64,000 nucleotides of DNA from Promethearchaeota archaeon (GCA_016839555.1 JAEOUA010000010.1:248001-312000), one strand, 5' to 3'; counted from the stretch's first letter, positions 46,631 through 56,295 are shown. The notes: generated by a model from the sequence alone, not told the origin. Numbers and translations: made by a program.

Positions 46631-48478
46631 TTATAAGAGCTTTTCTTTCCATATTCCAATATTTTCAATAATTTCCTCAATATCTTGCTGACTCAGTTTT
46701 GCTTTCTGTTTTTGAAAACGATCAATAAATTCACGTATATGATGGAGTGTTACAGAAAAACCCCGTTTTTCCAACACTAGGTCTGCAATTTTATCTAAGC
46801 CTTCTGCAAATTCGATTCCTGTGAATTCAGATAGCTTCTTTATAAAATCATTAAAAGTATTATTTAAGAGTATTCCTACTTCAGTTAATTGATCTTCATT
46901 TAGAGGAGTAGGTATCCTGATTTCTCTTTTCTCTGGCATTTCGCGTTTTTGTATTTCTGGTTGAATGGATTTCTTAAGGATTTGCGATTGAGGTTCTTTA
47001 GATGGAGGTATAATTTCTTTCTCTTTTATACCTGCTTTACCAAATTCACCTTCGGCAAGATTCCATAAATTATTAAAAGCTTTATAGATTGTATCTATAA
47101 TTTTGTGATTATTTGTACCAATACCAATAAAATTACTTAATTCATCCTCTATTTCAGGTTTTAATATTCCTAATGCTACACAATTTTTATCAGATCCAAC
47201 ACCAATAAATTGCTCATTTTCGAGATTTCGAAATTCTAAGCCATTTATTTGCTTAAATTGCCTTACTTTACTATTTACATGTGGATCTGAGGAAATCAAT
47301 CGAATTCTAAGATTTTTTGAAGCCTCACTGAATACTTCAACTGGTAAAAAATCTTTTAATTTTGGAACTATTATAAATAATTGATCTTCAGAATTTTGAA
47401 CTGCAGCAATTATTTCCTCATTAATTCGAGTAGCACTATGAATCACCCATACTTCTTTTGTTTTAAGCATCTCTGGCTTATAGATTGATTCCATAAAGTC
47501 AGAAAGCACCTTCATAACAGGTTTATTTAAACTTGAAATTTGATCAAGGGATGACCCTACAATGTTAGAAATATTTTCAAAAATTGTTTTTTCTAAATTT
47601 TTTAAATTTGGGTTAAAATTTTCATTCTTTTCTTTTATTAAATTAGAAAGATCATTTATTTTTTTTTCGAAGTTATAAATTAAATCCAGTAAGATTGTTT
47701 TAAAATCATTTTTATTTTGAATAATGGTATTTATATAGGGATCTAAAGCAAATTTATCAAATTCTTGTTTAATGAGTCCTTCAACAGAAATTAGAAAATT
47801 ATGTTTCACTTCATCTAATTCTGTTTTGAACATTTCCTCAATTATTGTGATGACTAATTCTTTATCTTTTTCTTTTTTCATTTCTAAAGTTTCTATTCGT
47901 TCTGTTATCTTCTTCTTCAAATTAGAGATATTTTCTATGAGATCAGAGAAATGAGTCTTAGTTATTTTATTTATACTTTGATGAAGGTTATCTACTTGAG
48001 GTTTAATCTTTGTAATAGTTTCAAAACTTTCAGCAATATCTTCAGCATCTTTTCTCTCTAATAAAGTAGTTTCTTCAAAATCTTTAAAAATAGTTTTAAT
48101 TTGTTGTTCAAGATCTTTTAAATTGATTTTGGTATTTTGTTGAAAAGTTATTTCTAATGAATTTTTTATTAATTTTTGAATTTGATCTTGGATTCGAGTG
48201 AAATTTTTGCCAATATTATTAAAGTAAGATACTATTGGTGAGAAAGGAGGTATTGCTAAATATTCTGTACCAAGAGTAATATCTTTGTTTTCATTTTTAA
48301 TTACTAAATTGATATTTACAAGTTCATTAAGATATTGAGAAAATTGTTCATCACTAATTTCAGGCATAATCGATCGCAATTCATAATACGTTAAAAAAGA
48401 GTAGGGAAGTGCTTCTGAATAAATTTTAATTGCCCCATCAGATAATTTCAATTGAGATAAAAATTTTTTAAGAGACAT
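46631..48478 (-). CDS. TrmB-like wHTH protein with long coiled coil and PLD-like domain
   Basis: 615 residues. Residues 1-80 look like a degenerate winged helix (LKLSDGAIKIYSEALPYSFL, then ELRSIMPEISDEQFSQYLNE). Residues about 90-330 are a long helical coiled-coil region. About 345-480 resemble the TrmB effector/PLD-like domain (VWVIHSATRINEEIIAAVQN, EDQLFIIVPKLKDF, RIRLISSD). A Lys/Pro-rich linker leads to a final helical domain with a region like a small regulatory bundle. The PLD-type HKD motif is not seen. It is divergent from the vWA-RING gene across a 256-bp gap with a repeated element, so the two may be linked. It could be a DNA-bound or membrane-adjacent scaffold. Confidence 0.6.
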   Translation of the reverse strand: MSLKKFLSQLKLSDGAIKIYSEALPYSFLTYYELRSIMPEISDEQFSQYLNELVNINLVIKNENKDITLGTEYLAIPPFSPIVSYFNNIGKNFTRIQDQIQKLIKNSLEITFQQNTKINLKDLEQQIKTIFKDFEETTLLERKDAEDIAESFETITKIKPQVDNLHQSINKITKTHFSDLIENISNLKKKITERIETLEMKKEKDKELVITIIEEMFKTELDEVKHNFLISVEGLIKQEFDKFALDPYINTIIQNKNDFKTILLDLIYNFEKKINDLSNLIKEKNENFNPNLKNLEKTIFENISNIVGSSLDQISSLNKPVMKVLSDFMESIYKPEMLKTKEVWVIHSATRINEEIIAAVQNSEDQLFIIVPKLKDFLPVEVFSEASKNLRIRLISSDPHVNSKVRQFKQINGLEFRNLENEQFIGVGSDKNCVALGILKPEIEDELSNFIGIGTNNHKIIDTIYKAFNNLWNLAEGEFGKAGIKEKEIIPPSKEPQSQILKKSIQPEIQKREMPEKREIRIPTPLNEDQLTEVGILLNNTFNDFIKKLSEFTGIEFAEGLDKIADLVLEKRGFSVTLHHIREFIDRFQKQKAKLSQQDIEEIIENIGIWKEKLL

Positions 48479-48487
48479 GTTATGAAG

Positions 48488-48569
48488 TTATAATTTTTAA
48501 GTTTATTATATAAAGATATTATAGTTATGAATTTATAATTATTAACTTTACTATATAAAAAGTTATTAT
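48488..48569. repeat. imperfect direct repeat in the divergent promoter region
   Basis: TTATAATTTTTAAGTTTATT (continuing ATATAAAGATATTAT) at 48488-48522 recurs as TTATAATTATTAACTTTACT (continuing ATATAAAAAGTTATTAT) at 48533-48569, a period of about 45 bp. Both contain a TATA-like TATATAAA. The region serves the TrmB-like gene (minus) and the vWA-RING gene (plus). It may be two tandem promoters or regulator sites, or simple AT-rich duplication. Confidence 0.4.
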
Positions 48570-48734
48570 TAAAGGATTGTATTTTGTTTTATAAGATATG
48601 ATATATTACGAAATAATTAAAAATAAATAAGAATTTAATCTCATTCTATACAAAGAATATATTAAAGATATATCTTATATATCATATCTTTTAAATTTGA
48701 AAAAAATTCTTGATTTTATGGACAAATTATTATT

Positions 48735-50018
48735 ATGGCTTTAAATAACGATAATTTACTGGAGTCTACTGAGGAGATTATATTTTACTTAGACTTATCA
48801 ACTGATTTTCTTAAAAAAAAACGTTTAATAAGTGGATTAGGAATATTTATAGAGGAAAACGAGAAGTCTGAGAAAACCAGTCTTTATGGATTAGTTCTTT
48901 TCAAACGGGATAAAGAATTATTTACTATTTATAATCAAAAACCAGAAATTATATTTGAGACAATTAAAGAAATATGGGATGAACGAGAAAAAGATTTTAA
49001 TTATTTCGAAAATGGGTTGTATGAAATTTTAGCTTATGTTTTTCAGAAAAGCAGGAAGTTCCGTAAAACCTATCGTATAATTATAATCTCTGATTCTCCA
49101 AGTGATTTATCCGAAGAATATAATACAGCTCTTTATGATTTAATTTTAAAGGCAAAAAATTTTTATACTTATATTGATATTATTCGCGTTGGAGATCAGA
49201 AGTTCTATAAAGATGATGTTAAATTAAAAGTAATAACTAGTGAAACATTTGGAGGGACTCTTTATTGTCGTGATGAAAAGCATTTGAAAAGATATTTAAG
49301 TTCAATAGTCAGAAGTAGAGAAGAATATTCCTATGATTCTTCTTATAAAGAGAAAATATCTCCTAAAGATTACGCGTTTTTTGAGCGATTAGCCACAGAT
49401 TTAATAAGTTTAACTTCCTTGGATTATAAAACTTGTTTTTTCTGTAAAGAGTTCATTTGTGAAATATGTAATGATCCACTTGATGAACTTCATAAGTGTT
49501 TTAATTGCAACACATCTTTCCATACTTGTTGTATTGCTCAATATTCAGTTGAGAATAATATAGGAATACCCTATATTTTCCGTTGTCCTAAATGTGAAGC
49601 TCTTTTAAAATTAGATAAAAGTTTGATTCAATCAATTAATAAAGAAGAAAATTCAATAAATGCTCCAGAACCTTTAAAGGAATATACAGAATCTTTATCA
49701 AATCAATTAAGGGAAGAAGAGGTTCAAAAACCAGTAGAAATTCATGCTGAAGGAAAAAAATCAAAAGAAACTATAATAAGGATCGGTGGCTATTTTGGAC
49801 CTCAAATAAAAATAAATACAAATAAAACTTCAGATAATGAAATAAATTCTCAAGCAGATATTAATCCTAGTAATATAAAACCAGAAAAAAGTGAAAAAAT
49901 CTCAATAACATCTCTAAACCCTCCAAAATCTAGATGCATTATAAAATTTTGTCCTATATGCGGGACAAATGTGAAAGATGCTCCTATTTGTCCTTATTGT
50001 GGTTCAAAACTTGAATAA
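48735..50018 (+). CDS. vWA domain plus RING-like zinc domain (p44/Ssl1-like architecture)
   Basis: 427 residues. Residues about 12-195 look like a von Willebrand A fold with the metal-site start YLDLSTD (Asp20, Ser22, Asp24) and RIIIISDSPSD near 120. Residues 234-287 form a Cys/His cluster: CFFC, CEIC, CFNC, then FHTCC and CPKC, a RING/treble-clef-like pattern. A low-complexity linker then leads to a C-terminal zinc ribbon, CPICG and CPYCG. The order vWA then RING-like zinc finger is that of the TFIIH subunit p44/Ssl1. Homology is not shown by eye, so the call describes architecture. It may also be an Asgard ubiquitin-type E3 or scaffold. Confidence 0.65.
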   Translation: MALNNDNLLESTEEIIFYLDLSTDFLKKKRLISGLGIFIEENEKSEKTSLYGLVLFKRDKELFTIYNQKPEIIFETIKEIWDEREKDFNYFENGLYEILAYVFQKSRKFRKTYRIIIISDSPSDLSEEYNTALYDLILKAKNFYTYIDIIRVGDQKFYKDDVKLKVITSETFGGTLYCRDEKHLKRYLSSIVRSREEYSYDSSYKEKISPKDYAFFERLATDLISLTSLDYKTCFFCKEFICEICNDPLDELHKCFNCNTSFHTCCIAQYSVENNIGIPYIFRCPKCEALLKLDKSLIQSINKEENSINAPEPLKEYTESLSNQLREEEVQKPVEIHAEGKKSKETIIRIGGYFGPQIKINTNKTSDNEINSQADINPSNIKPEKSEKISITSLNPPKSRCIIKFCPICGTNVKDAPICPYCGSKLE

Positions 50019-50172
50019 ATCCTTAATCAATTGTAATAATTAGCATTATTTTTATAGGCTGAATTAAATTTTAGATTATTTTTGTAATTTTAGCAAATTT
50101 TCAAAATATAAACAAATTCTTTTTAAATTTTCAAAATAAAATCAAAACAAAAAGCATAAAAAAGGATTAATT

Positions 50173-51591
50173 ATGAATTTTGAATTAACTGCAAAACAAA
50201 AAGAGTTAAAAAAAAAAGCTCGGGAGTTTGCAATTAGGGAGGTTTTACCAGTTGCTAAATATTATGATGAGAAAAACACATTCCCTATGGACGTTATTAA
50301 GAAAGCATGGGAAGAGGATTTATTAAATTTAGCGATACCTAAGGAATATGGAGGATTAGGTTATGGACTAATGGAATCAATTGTAGTTGTAGAAGAAATC
50401 GCTGCAGCTTGTCCCGGAATTGCAACATCTATCTTTGACAATAATCTGGGATCTGAACCAATTATTATTGGAGGTAATGATGAACAAAAAAAAAGAATTT
50501 TAACAGAGTTAGTTAATGAATTCAAATTAATTTCATTTGCTACTAGTGAACCAGGTATGGGGTCTGATGTAGCGGGTATGCGATGCTTGGCTAAAAAAGA
50601 TGGTAAAGATTATATTTTAAATGGTACTAAATACTGGATAACTAATGCGGGATATGCGGATTATATCTCTATTTTTGCAACGATTGATCCTGAGAAAAAG
50701 CACAGAGGAATATGTGCATTTATCGTACCGACTGATTCAGAAGGATTCAAAACAGGAGCCCATATCCCAAAACTTGGTCAAAGGGCATCAAACACTTGCT
50801 CTGTAGTATTAAATGACGTTAGAGTACCTGAAGAAAATGTTTTAGCCAAACCAGGATTCGGGTTTGTTTTAGCAATGCAGACCTTCGCAAATACTCGTCC
50901 CGCCATCGGAGCTTTTGCAGTTGGATGTGCAAGATCTGCTATGGAATATGCAATTGACTATACAAGTGAAAGAAAAGCGTTTGGAAGACCTATAGTAAAA
51001 TTCCAAGCCATTCAACAGAAAATAGCAGATATGTATAAAAATATTGAAGCTGCTCGTTTACTTACCTACAAAGCAGCATGGGAAGCAGATCAAGGAATTG
51101 ATAATAATATTAGTTCCGCATGTGCTAAAGCATTCGCTTCAGATGTGGCAATGAATGTTACTACAGAAGCAATTCAATTATTTGGAGGATATGGCTACAT
51201 CAAGACATATCCTGTTGAAAAATTATTTAGAGATGCCAAATTATTCCAAATCTATGAAGGAACCTCAGAAATACAACGAATTGTTATTTCTCGATTTGCT
51301 ACAAAACAATATGAGCATGGAATGCCAAATCTTTATAATCTTCCTTCAAAAGAAATTTCTGAAATACCAGAAAAACTAATTCAGGAAAAAGAAGAACCGG
51401 CTGAAAAAATTGAAAAAACATCCGAAGAATTGGGAGGAAAATATCGATGTACTGTATGTGGATATGTATATGATCCCGTTAAAGGAGATCCTGATGGAAG
51501 TATCGCTCCGGGAACTCGTTTTACTGATATTCCCGATGGTTGGGTATGTCCCGTTTGCGGGGCAGCTAAAAAGCAGTTTATTAAGATATAA
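50173..51591 (+). CDS. acyl-CoA dehydrogenase fused to rubredoxin
   Basis: 472 residues. Residues 1 to about 380 are a full acyl-CoA dehydrogenase: [28 protein letters not shown] and the catalytic Glu in [11 protein letters not shown]. After a Lys/Glu-rich linker a complete rubredoxin follows ([12 protein letters not shown] and [13 protein letters not shown], two CXXC). The flavin oxidises an acyl-CoA (possibly butyryl-CoA) and electrons could pass directly to the rubredoxin iron instead of to a separate ETF. It may act with the isobutyryl-CoA mutase-like enzyme at 2.7-5.8 kb. Malic enzyme follows. Confidence 0.92.
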   Translation: MNFELTAKQKELKKKAREFAIREVLPVAKYYDEKNTFPMDVIKKAWEEDLLNLAIPKEYGGLGYGLMESIVVVEEIAAACPGIATSIFDNNLGSEPIIIGGNDEQKKRILTELVNEFKLISFATSEPGMGSDVAGMRCLAKKDGKDYILNGTKYWITNAGYADYISIFATIDPEKKHRGICAFIVPTDSEGFKTGAHIPKLGQRASNTCSVVLNDVRVPEENVLAKPGFGFVLAMQTFANTRPAIGAFAVGCARSAMEYAIDYTSERKAFGRPIVKFQAIQQKIADMYKNIEAARLLTYKAAWEADQGIDNNISSACAKAFASDVAMNVTTEAIQLFGGYGYIKTYPVEKLFRDAKLFQIYEGTSEIQRIVISRFATKQYEHGMPNLYNLPSKEISEIPEKLIQEKEEPAEKIEKTSEELGGKYRCTVCGYVYDPVKGDPDGSIAPGTRFTDIPDGWVCPVCGAAKKQFIKI

Positions 51592-51706
51592 TTTCAGTTT
51601 ATAAACTTTTTATTTTTTAATTATTATCTTTTTTCTAATTTTAGTATTTGCATTTTATAACAGAAATCTACATAAGAGCGCTATAATTTAATATAAATGA
51701 TTTTAT

Positions 51707-53077
51707 ATGAATAAAAAAATGGTAGATAATCTGATAAAAAAATCCAAAATTCCTTCCAAAAATGCATTAAAAATGCATCCGTTTTATCATGGCAAAATTC
51801 AAATTATGCCGAAATGTCAAATAAGGTCCCATAAAGATTTTGGTATTTGGTATTCGCCGGGAGTTGCGGCAGTTTCTAAAGAAATAGCCGCAGATAAAAA
51901 TAAAATTTTTACATATACAAATAAATGGAATTATGTAGCGGTTGTTTCTGATGGCTCAAGAGTATTGGGATTAGGAGATCTAGGACCAGAAGCAGCTTTA
52001 CCAGTTATGGAAGGTAAAGCTTTATTATTTAAGTATTTAGGCGGGGTTGACGCCTTCCCTCTAAGTATTGGAATCAATGAGTGTTGCTCTGCTGAAGAAA
52101 TAATTAATTTTGTTAAAATGATACAACCTACTTTTGGTGGGATAAATCTTGAGGATATCTCAAAACCAAAATGCTTCTCTGTTCTAGATAAATTAAGGGA
52201 TGACCCGGAGCTTAAAATTCCGATTTGGCATGATGATCAACAAGGCACGGCAACGGTAAAATTAGCTGCATTAATAAATGCATTAAAAATTGTGGGAAAG
52301 AAAAAAGAAGATATAAAAATAGTCTTCAACGGTATTGGGGCAGCTAATTTTGCCACCTCACGCTTATTGCGAGAATATGGTTTTAATTTAAGAAAATCTA
52401 TTTTTGTTGATTCGAAGGGAATTTTATATAAAAATAGAGCTGATTTACTAAGTCCAGAAAATTATAAATATGAAGTTGCTCAACTAAGTAATACTGAAGA
52501 GATTAGAGGAGACTTAAGTAATGCATTAGAGGGGGCAGACGTATTAATTTCGTTAAGTATCCCTGGACCTAATATAATAGAAAAAGAATGGATTTCAAAA
52601 ATGGCAGATGATGCAATTGTGTTTGCGTGCGCTAATCCTGTACCAGAAATATTTCCTTGGGATGCTAAGGAAGCAGGAGCAAGGATTGTAGCAACTGGTC
52701 GTTCGGATTTTAAAAATCAAGTCAACAATTCTTTAGGCTTCCCAGGTATTTTTCGAGGAACATTAGATGTGAGAGCAAAAACCATTTCAGATGAGATGTG
52801 TATCGCAGCAGCATATGAATTAGCAGATATAGTATTAGATATAGAGGGATGCCTTATTGAAGATTGTATCATTCCCTCAATGGAATATGAAGAAGTCTAT
52901 ATAAGAGAAGCTGTCGCCGTGGGATTAAAAGCAATAGAACAAAATATTGCTCGTATTACCCTTTCAGAAGATGAGCTCTCTTCTAAAGCTTCAAAATCTA
53001 TTAAAAATGCAAAAAAACAAACTGAATTGTTGATGAAAAAAGGATTCATCCCTCAATTTAATGATTATTTTGAATAA
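51707..53077 (+). CDS. malic enzyme (NAD(P)-dependent, decarboxylating)
   Basis: 456 residues. Family blocks: IWYSPGVAAVSKEIA, SDGSRVLGLGDLGPEAALPV, the Lys/Asp region KALLFKYLGGVDAFPL, IWHDDQQGTATVKLAALINA, and the Rossmann motif FNGIGAANFATSRLL. CANPVPEIFPWDA and ATGRSDFKNQVNNSLGFPG complete it. It oxidatively decarboxylates malate to pyruvate, giving NAD(P)H. No phosphotransacetylase-like C-terminal domain is present. The N-terminus carries about 25 extra residues. It is about 115 bp after the acyl-CoA dehydrogenase, which allows a separate promoter. Confidence 0.93.
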   Translation: MNKKMVDNLIKKSKIPSKNALKMHPFYHGKIQIMPKCQIRSHKDFGIWYSPGVAAVSKEIAADKNKIFTYTNKWNYVAVVSDGSRVLGLGDLGPEAALPVMEGKALLFKYLGGVDAFPLSIGINECCSAEEIINFVKMIQPTFGGINLEDISKPKCFSVLDKLRDDPELKIPIWHDDQQGTATVKLAALINALKIVGKKKEDIKIVFNGIGAANFATSRLLREYGFNLRKSIFVDSKGILYKNRADLLSPENYKYEVAQLSNTEEIRGDLSNALEGADVLISLSIPGPNIIEKEWISKMADDAIVFACANPVPEIFPWDAKEAGARIVATGRSDFKNQVNNSLGFPGIFRGTLDVRAKTISDEMCIAAAYELADIVLDIEGCLIEDCIIPSMEYEEVYIREAVAVGLKAIEQNIARITLSEDELSSKASKSIKNAKKQTELLMKKGFIPQFNDYFE

Positions 53078-53230
53078 ATTAAATTTATTATAGCTTAAGA
53101 ATATTAAATATTATGAATTTTAATACACATAGGAGTTATATATCGAAATGATATTAGCATTTTATCAAAACTGAATAAATTCAAATGAATTAAAAGGACA
53201 TTTATTAGCTTTTAAAAAGGCGAATATAAA

Positions 53231-53680
53231 ATGATTGTTGCTCATTCAATTACAGTAGAAATTTTTGTCCAACCAGGAGAAAATTTAGATAGGATTAAAC
53301 TAAAATTTTTGAGCTTATTTCCTTTTAATGTAAAGGAAGAAAAAATTGAATTATATGAAAAATCAGTTATGGGTTTTAACAATAAAATCATCAAAGTCTT
53401 AAGAATTGATTTGTTAAAAAATAGACATATTAAAGTATTTTTAACTAATCTATTTAATCAATTAGATGGGGATACTAAAAATAAAATAAAAAATCAAGCA
53501 AAAAAAAGATTAGATCAAAATCTTAATTTTTATCTTAGATTTGACAAATATAATCTATTAGATAAGAATCTCTATAAATTGACAGATCAAGGAGACTGTT
53601 TTTACATTAAAATTAAAATAGCAGCTTTTCCTAAAAATGAGTCGAATGCATTAATTATAATATATGATTTATTAAAATAA
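53231..53680 (+). CDS. exosome-associated RNA-binding protein (COG1325-like)
   Basis: 149 residues. The start VAHSITVEIFVQPGENLDRI and the end GDCFYIKIKIAAFPKN match the archaeal RNA-binding protein family often encoded near exosome genes. The middle segment AKKRLDQNLNFYLRFDKYNL is also typical. It probably binds structured RNA. It is convergent with the small minus-strand operon at 53.7-55.0 kb, with no exosome genes nearby. Confidence 0.8.
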   Translation: MIVAHSITVEIFVQPGENLDRIKLKFLSLFPFNVKEEKIELYEKSVMGFNNKIIKVLRIDLLKNRHIKVFLTNLFNQLDGDTKNKIKNQAKKRLDQNLNFYLRFDKYNLLDKNLYKLTDQGDCFYIKIKIAAFPKNESNALIIIYDLLK

Positions 53681-53736
53681 GAAGTTAAACTATGATTATT
53701 CTCAGGGAATTTATATATTCTCGTTATTAATTTATT

Positions 53737-54003
53737 TTATTTTGTATTGTTGTTTTTTTCGAAATAATCCAAGATCTTATTCAAATCTAAGACATTTGCC
53801 AGCTTAAACCCTAAGTCAAATAGATTTTTGACTGAATCATTAAAATCATCAAGTAATTCATTGATTGTACTACTATCCAATTTATCAAATAATTGTTTGA
53901 TTTCTTTTTTACTTAAATCAGGTAATTTATTATCCTTTAAATCTTGAATAATTCTCGGTAAATCAATATCAGTTTTTTCTGAGCCGCCTTGATTATTTTC
54001 CAT
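53737..54003 (-). CDS. small acidic helical protein
   Basis: About 88 residues (ATG at 54003; an in-frame GTG at 54012 is three codons earlier). Its start overlaps the end of the acyltransferase-like gene by 11 bp, so translation is probably coupled. It is helical and amphipathic with a predicted helical bundle (IKQLFDKLDSSTINELLDDF) and no recognised domain. Last gene of a three-gene operon whose middle member is a PlsC-like protein. Confidence 0.6.
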   Translation of the reverse strand: MENNQGGSEKTDIDLPRIIQDLKDNKLPDLSKKEIKQLFDKLDSSTINELLDDFNDSVKNLFDLGFKLANVLDLNKILDYFEKNNNTK

Positions 54004-54721
54004 ATTCTTCACTATCTGATTCTGATTTTGATTGATTTGAAATCTTTAAGGAATCTATTATTTTAAGTATACCTTCGGCTAATTCGTAGCGTTGTGGACG
54101 GTATTTGTCTCGATTTAATTTTTTCTCCACTTTGATGGGAGTACCCACATTAACTACTATCCCATCTATATCAAATATATTAAATAATCGAATCTTTTCT
54201 GTATAAACTTTCAAGGGAATAATTGGAGCATCACCTGCCACCGCAAATTTTATTATTGCAGCCATCGATTTTAGTTGTGTTTCATCATCTAATTTTGATT
54301 CCGGAGTCATCGCTACTAAATCATTTTTTTCATTTAAAAATTCAAACACTTGATCAACAGGCTCTTGATCTTCTTTACTTTCTGTGCTTCGGAACATCCC
54401 TAATGTTTTCAAAATAGGTCCTGCAATTTGATGCCTTATTAATTTTGGAGATAACATAAAATGAATTTGTCTCCCACTCAATTGAGCTATTGCCAACATA
54501 TCTCGAAATATATTATCGCTAATCGTGGTTAATAGGGCTTTATCATGTAAGGGAATATTTTCTTTTCCTTTTATTTTTAAATTAGTAAAGGCATCTAAAA
54601 AAAGCCCGGCAACACCTTTAGTAATCCCATATAATACTTTACTAAAATTATCCCTTCCGCCAATTTTTTCAAACATATCTTTTTTTTCTTCTTCTTCTTC
54701 TTGTGGTTGACTTTCTGTCAT
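53993..54721 (-). CDS. degenerate PlsC-like acyltransferase-family protein
   Basis: 242 residues. The fold pattern of lysophosphatidate acyltransferases is visible (LKIKGKENIP, HFMLSPKLI, APIIPLKVYTEK, GTPIKVEKKL). The catalytic HX4D motif is replaced by DX4D (SDNIFRDM), and the EGTRS motif is absent (MTPESKLDDE). A classical acyltransferase reaction is therefore doubtful. As archaea make ether lipids, a binding or altered catalytic role on lipid precursors is more likely. The N-terminus is rich in Glu/Lys. It is flanked by two small helical genes on the same strand. Confidence 0.7.
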   Translation of the reverse strand: MTESQPQEEEEEKKDMFEKIGGRDNFSKVLYGITKGVAGLFLDAFTNLKIKGKENIPLHDKALLTTISDNIFRDMLAIAQLSGRQIHFMLSPKLIRHQIAGPILKTLGMFRSTESKEDQEPVDQVFEFLNEKNDLVAMTPESKLDDETQLKSMAAIIKFAVAGDAPIIPLKVYTEKIRLFNIFDIDGIVVNVGTPIKVEKKLNRDKYRPQRYELAEGILKIIDSLKISNQSKSESDSEEYGK

Positions 54722-54755
54722 ACTTTGGTGCCTCTCATATTTTAATTTTTATATT

Positions 54756-54959
54756 TTAGACTGTTTCGATAAATTTGTTAACATCTTCCATTCTTTTTTC
54801 ATAATATTCCTTTAAATCTTTGTCTGATACATATCTCGGTATCAAATTTTCGGTAAAAATATCGAACAAAGTTGATAATTTTGACCTGTGCTTTAATGTT
54901 TCAAGAACTTCTCCTCCAATATTTCGGAGTTGCTTTAAGATATCTTTAATCTCTTCCAT
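54756..54959 (-). CDS. small helical protein
   Basis: 67 residues, mostly alpha-helical (IKDILKQLRNIGGEVLETL, then DLKEYYEKRMEDVNKFIE). First of the three-gene operon with the PlsC-like protein (34 bp gap). No motif is recognised. Conserved company of two tiny helical proteins on either side of an acyltransferase-like protein suggests a small complex. Confidence 0.55.
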   Translation of the reverse strand: MEEIKDILKQLRNIGGEVLETLKHRSKLSTLFDIFTENLIPRYVSDKDLKEYYEKRMEDVNKFIETV

Positions 54960-55378
54960 CCTTTGTAATACCTATATAAAATTTGTAAATAAGATATTAA
55001 GTATAATTATTTTTTTTTATTTATTGATCATAACCGTTTTAGTTGAATAACACAGTGTTATTTAAAAGAATAATCTTCAAAATAAGATTATTATAAGTAT
55101 TGAAATAAAAAGATTTAGTAGTTTTACCTCTCTAAAGAGTATAATAACTATATAACCTTACATACAACAAATTGAAGATTATCATTCGCTCTTTATAGAA
55201 AAAATTAAAGAAGATTTCATTTTTTAGCTTTATTTCTTTTTTAGAGAAAATATAGAATATAAAAGATTAATAGGAGGTTTTAAATGCTCTAAAGAAAAGA
55301 AATTATTGTAGATTTAAAAACAATTATTACATTTAAAATAAAGATTTAACTAATTTTTAATTCAAAAACTTAGCTCTT
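54960..55378. other. intergenic region without a recognised gene
   Basis: 419 bases of AT-rich sequence between two minus-strand genes. A perfect AGGAGG at 55272-55277 stands seven bases before an ATG at 55284, but the frame ends after two codons. The continuation in that and other frames is not convincing. No RNA gene or repeat is apparent. Confidence 0.4.
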
Positions 55379-56043
55379 CTAACTTTTCTCTTTTAAACAT
55401 AAAATCTTACCTGCTCTATGTATTATTGGAACATTACATGCAATTATTCCATCCATCTTATTAGGGCCTTCTTGAACAAGCATTTTTAGATGCCCATGCC
55501 TAACTTCTTCATGTGGGTTTAAAGGTCCTCCATCTTGAACTTTAGCTGCTAGATTCTTAAGAATAGGTGGTACATTTGAGTCCTGCCTTTTAGAACTTGG
55601 GGGGGGGTTTCATTTTCTGGTTTGTTAAAAATCCTTGTAAATAATTGAAAAATATTTTGAAATTTTTTTGGATCCTCCCATTTTGCCTTTTGATATTCAA
55701 TTTGTTTTCCTCTCTTAATAAATGGAGTCATTAAAACACCTTGATCCCCATTTTTTAGCTCACCAATAGTTAGCAAAATACTTGACTCAGCACCTGTTTT
55801 TATATTTGTTCCAGTCATAGTTTGATTCCATGCATACATTTCTACATCCATTTTCTGAAAATGGTTTATCATATTTTCAATTGTTTGAGGAATCTCGCTC
55901 CTACTTTTGCAATTTACACTTGCAGGATATATTGTGTCTTTAGTGCGTACCTCTAATATCGGATTTAAGTACCCATACATATTAAAAATCTTTTTGCTAT
56001 TTTCGGCTGCCCTTTTAATTAAAGATTGTAATTTTGTATTCAT
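55379..56043 (-). pseudogene. unknown gene frameshifted at a nine-base C run
   Basis: The minus-strand frame starts at ATG 56043 (MNTKLQSLIKRAAENSKKIF) and runs through the run of nine C (plus-strand G, 55599-55607). After that it would end in a short random-looking tail (stop at 55549). In the frame one base further on, coding-like sequence continues: SSKRQDSNVPPILKNLAA, VQDGGPLNPHEEVRHGHLKM, LVQEGPNKMDGIIACNVPII, ending at 55379. Ten or seven C would restore one protein of about 221 residues. No known domain is recognised. Cause: mutation, phase variation or homopolymer error. Confidence 0.55.
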
Positions 56044-56295
56044 TTTAGCTAAAACTCTTTTTTAGTTTAAATATATCTAGATTTGTGCAATAAATTTTAG
56101 GATTAATTATTTATAGATTAGTTAGATTATTATTTATATATATCCAATAGAAATTTTAAATGGATAATATAATAGCCATTATGGTTATGAAATACCAAAA
56201 TTTTTGAAAAATATATTTAAAAAGAGATCGTGTATTCTTAATAAAAAATAAAATACATTTTTTATATAAGTTTATTAAGATTAAAGATTTATTAA

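Noticed and set aside
46631..48478. Possible relation to eukaryotic UFM1 E3 ligase (winged helix plus coiled coil)
   Set aside because: No specific motif was seen and no UFM1-type modifier, E1 or E2 genes are nearby; TrmB-like/PLD features fit better.
55272..55292. Perfect AGGAGG seven bases before an ATG
   Set aside because: The frame ends after two codons (ATG CTC TAA) and adjacent frames give no convincing protein, so it was not called as a gene.
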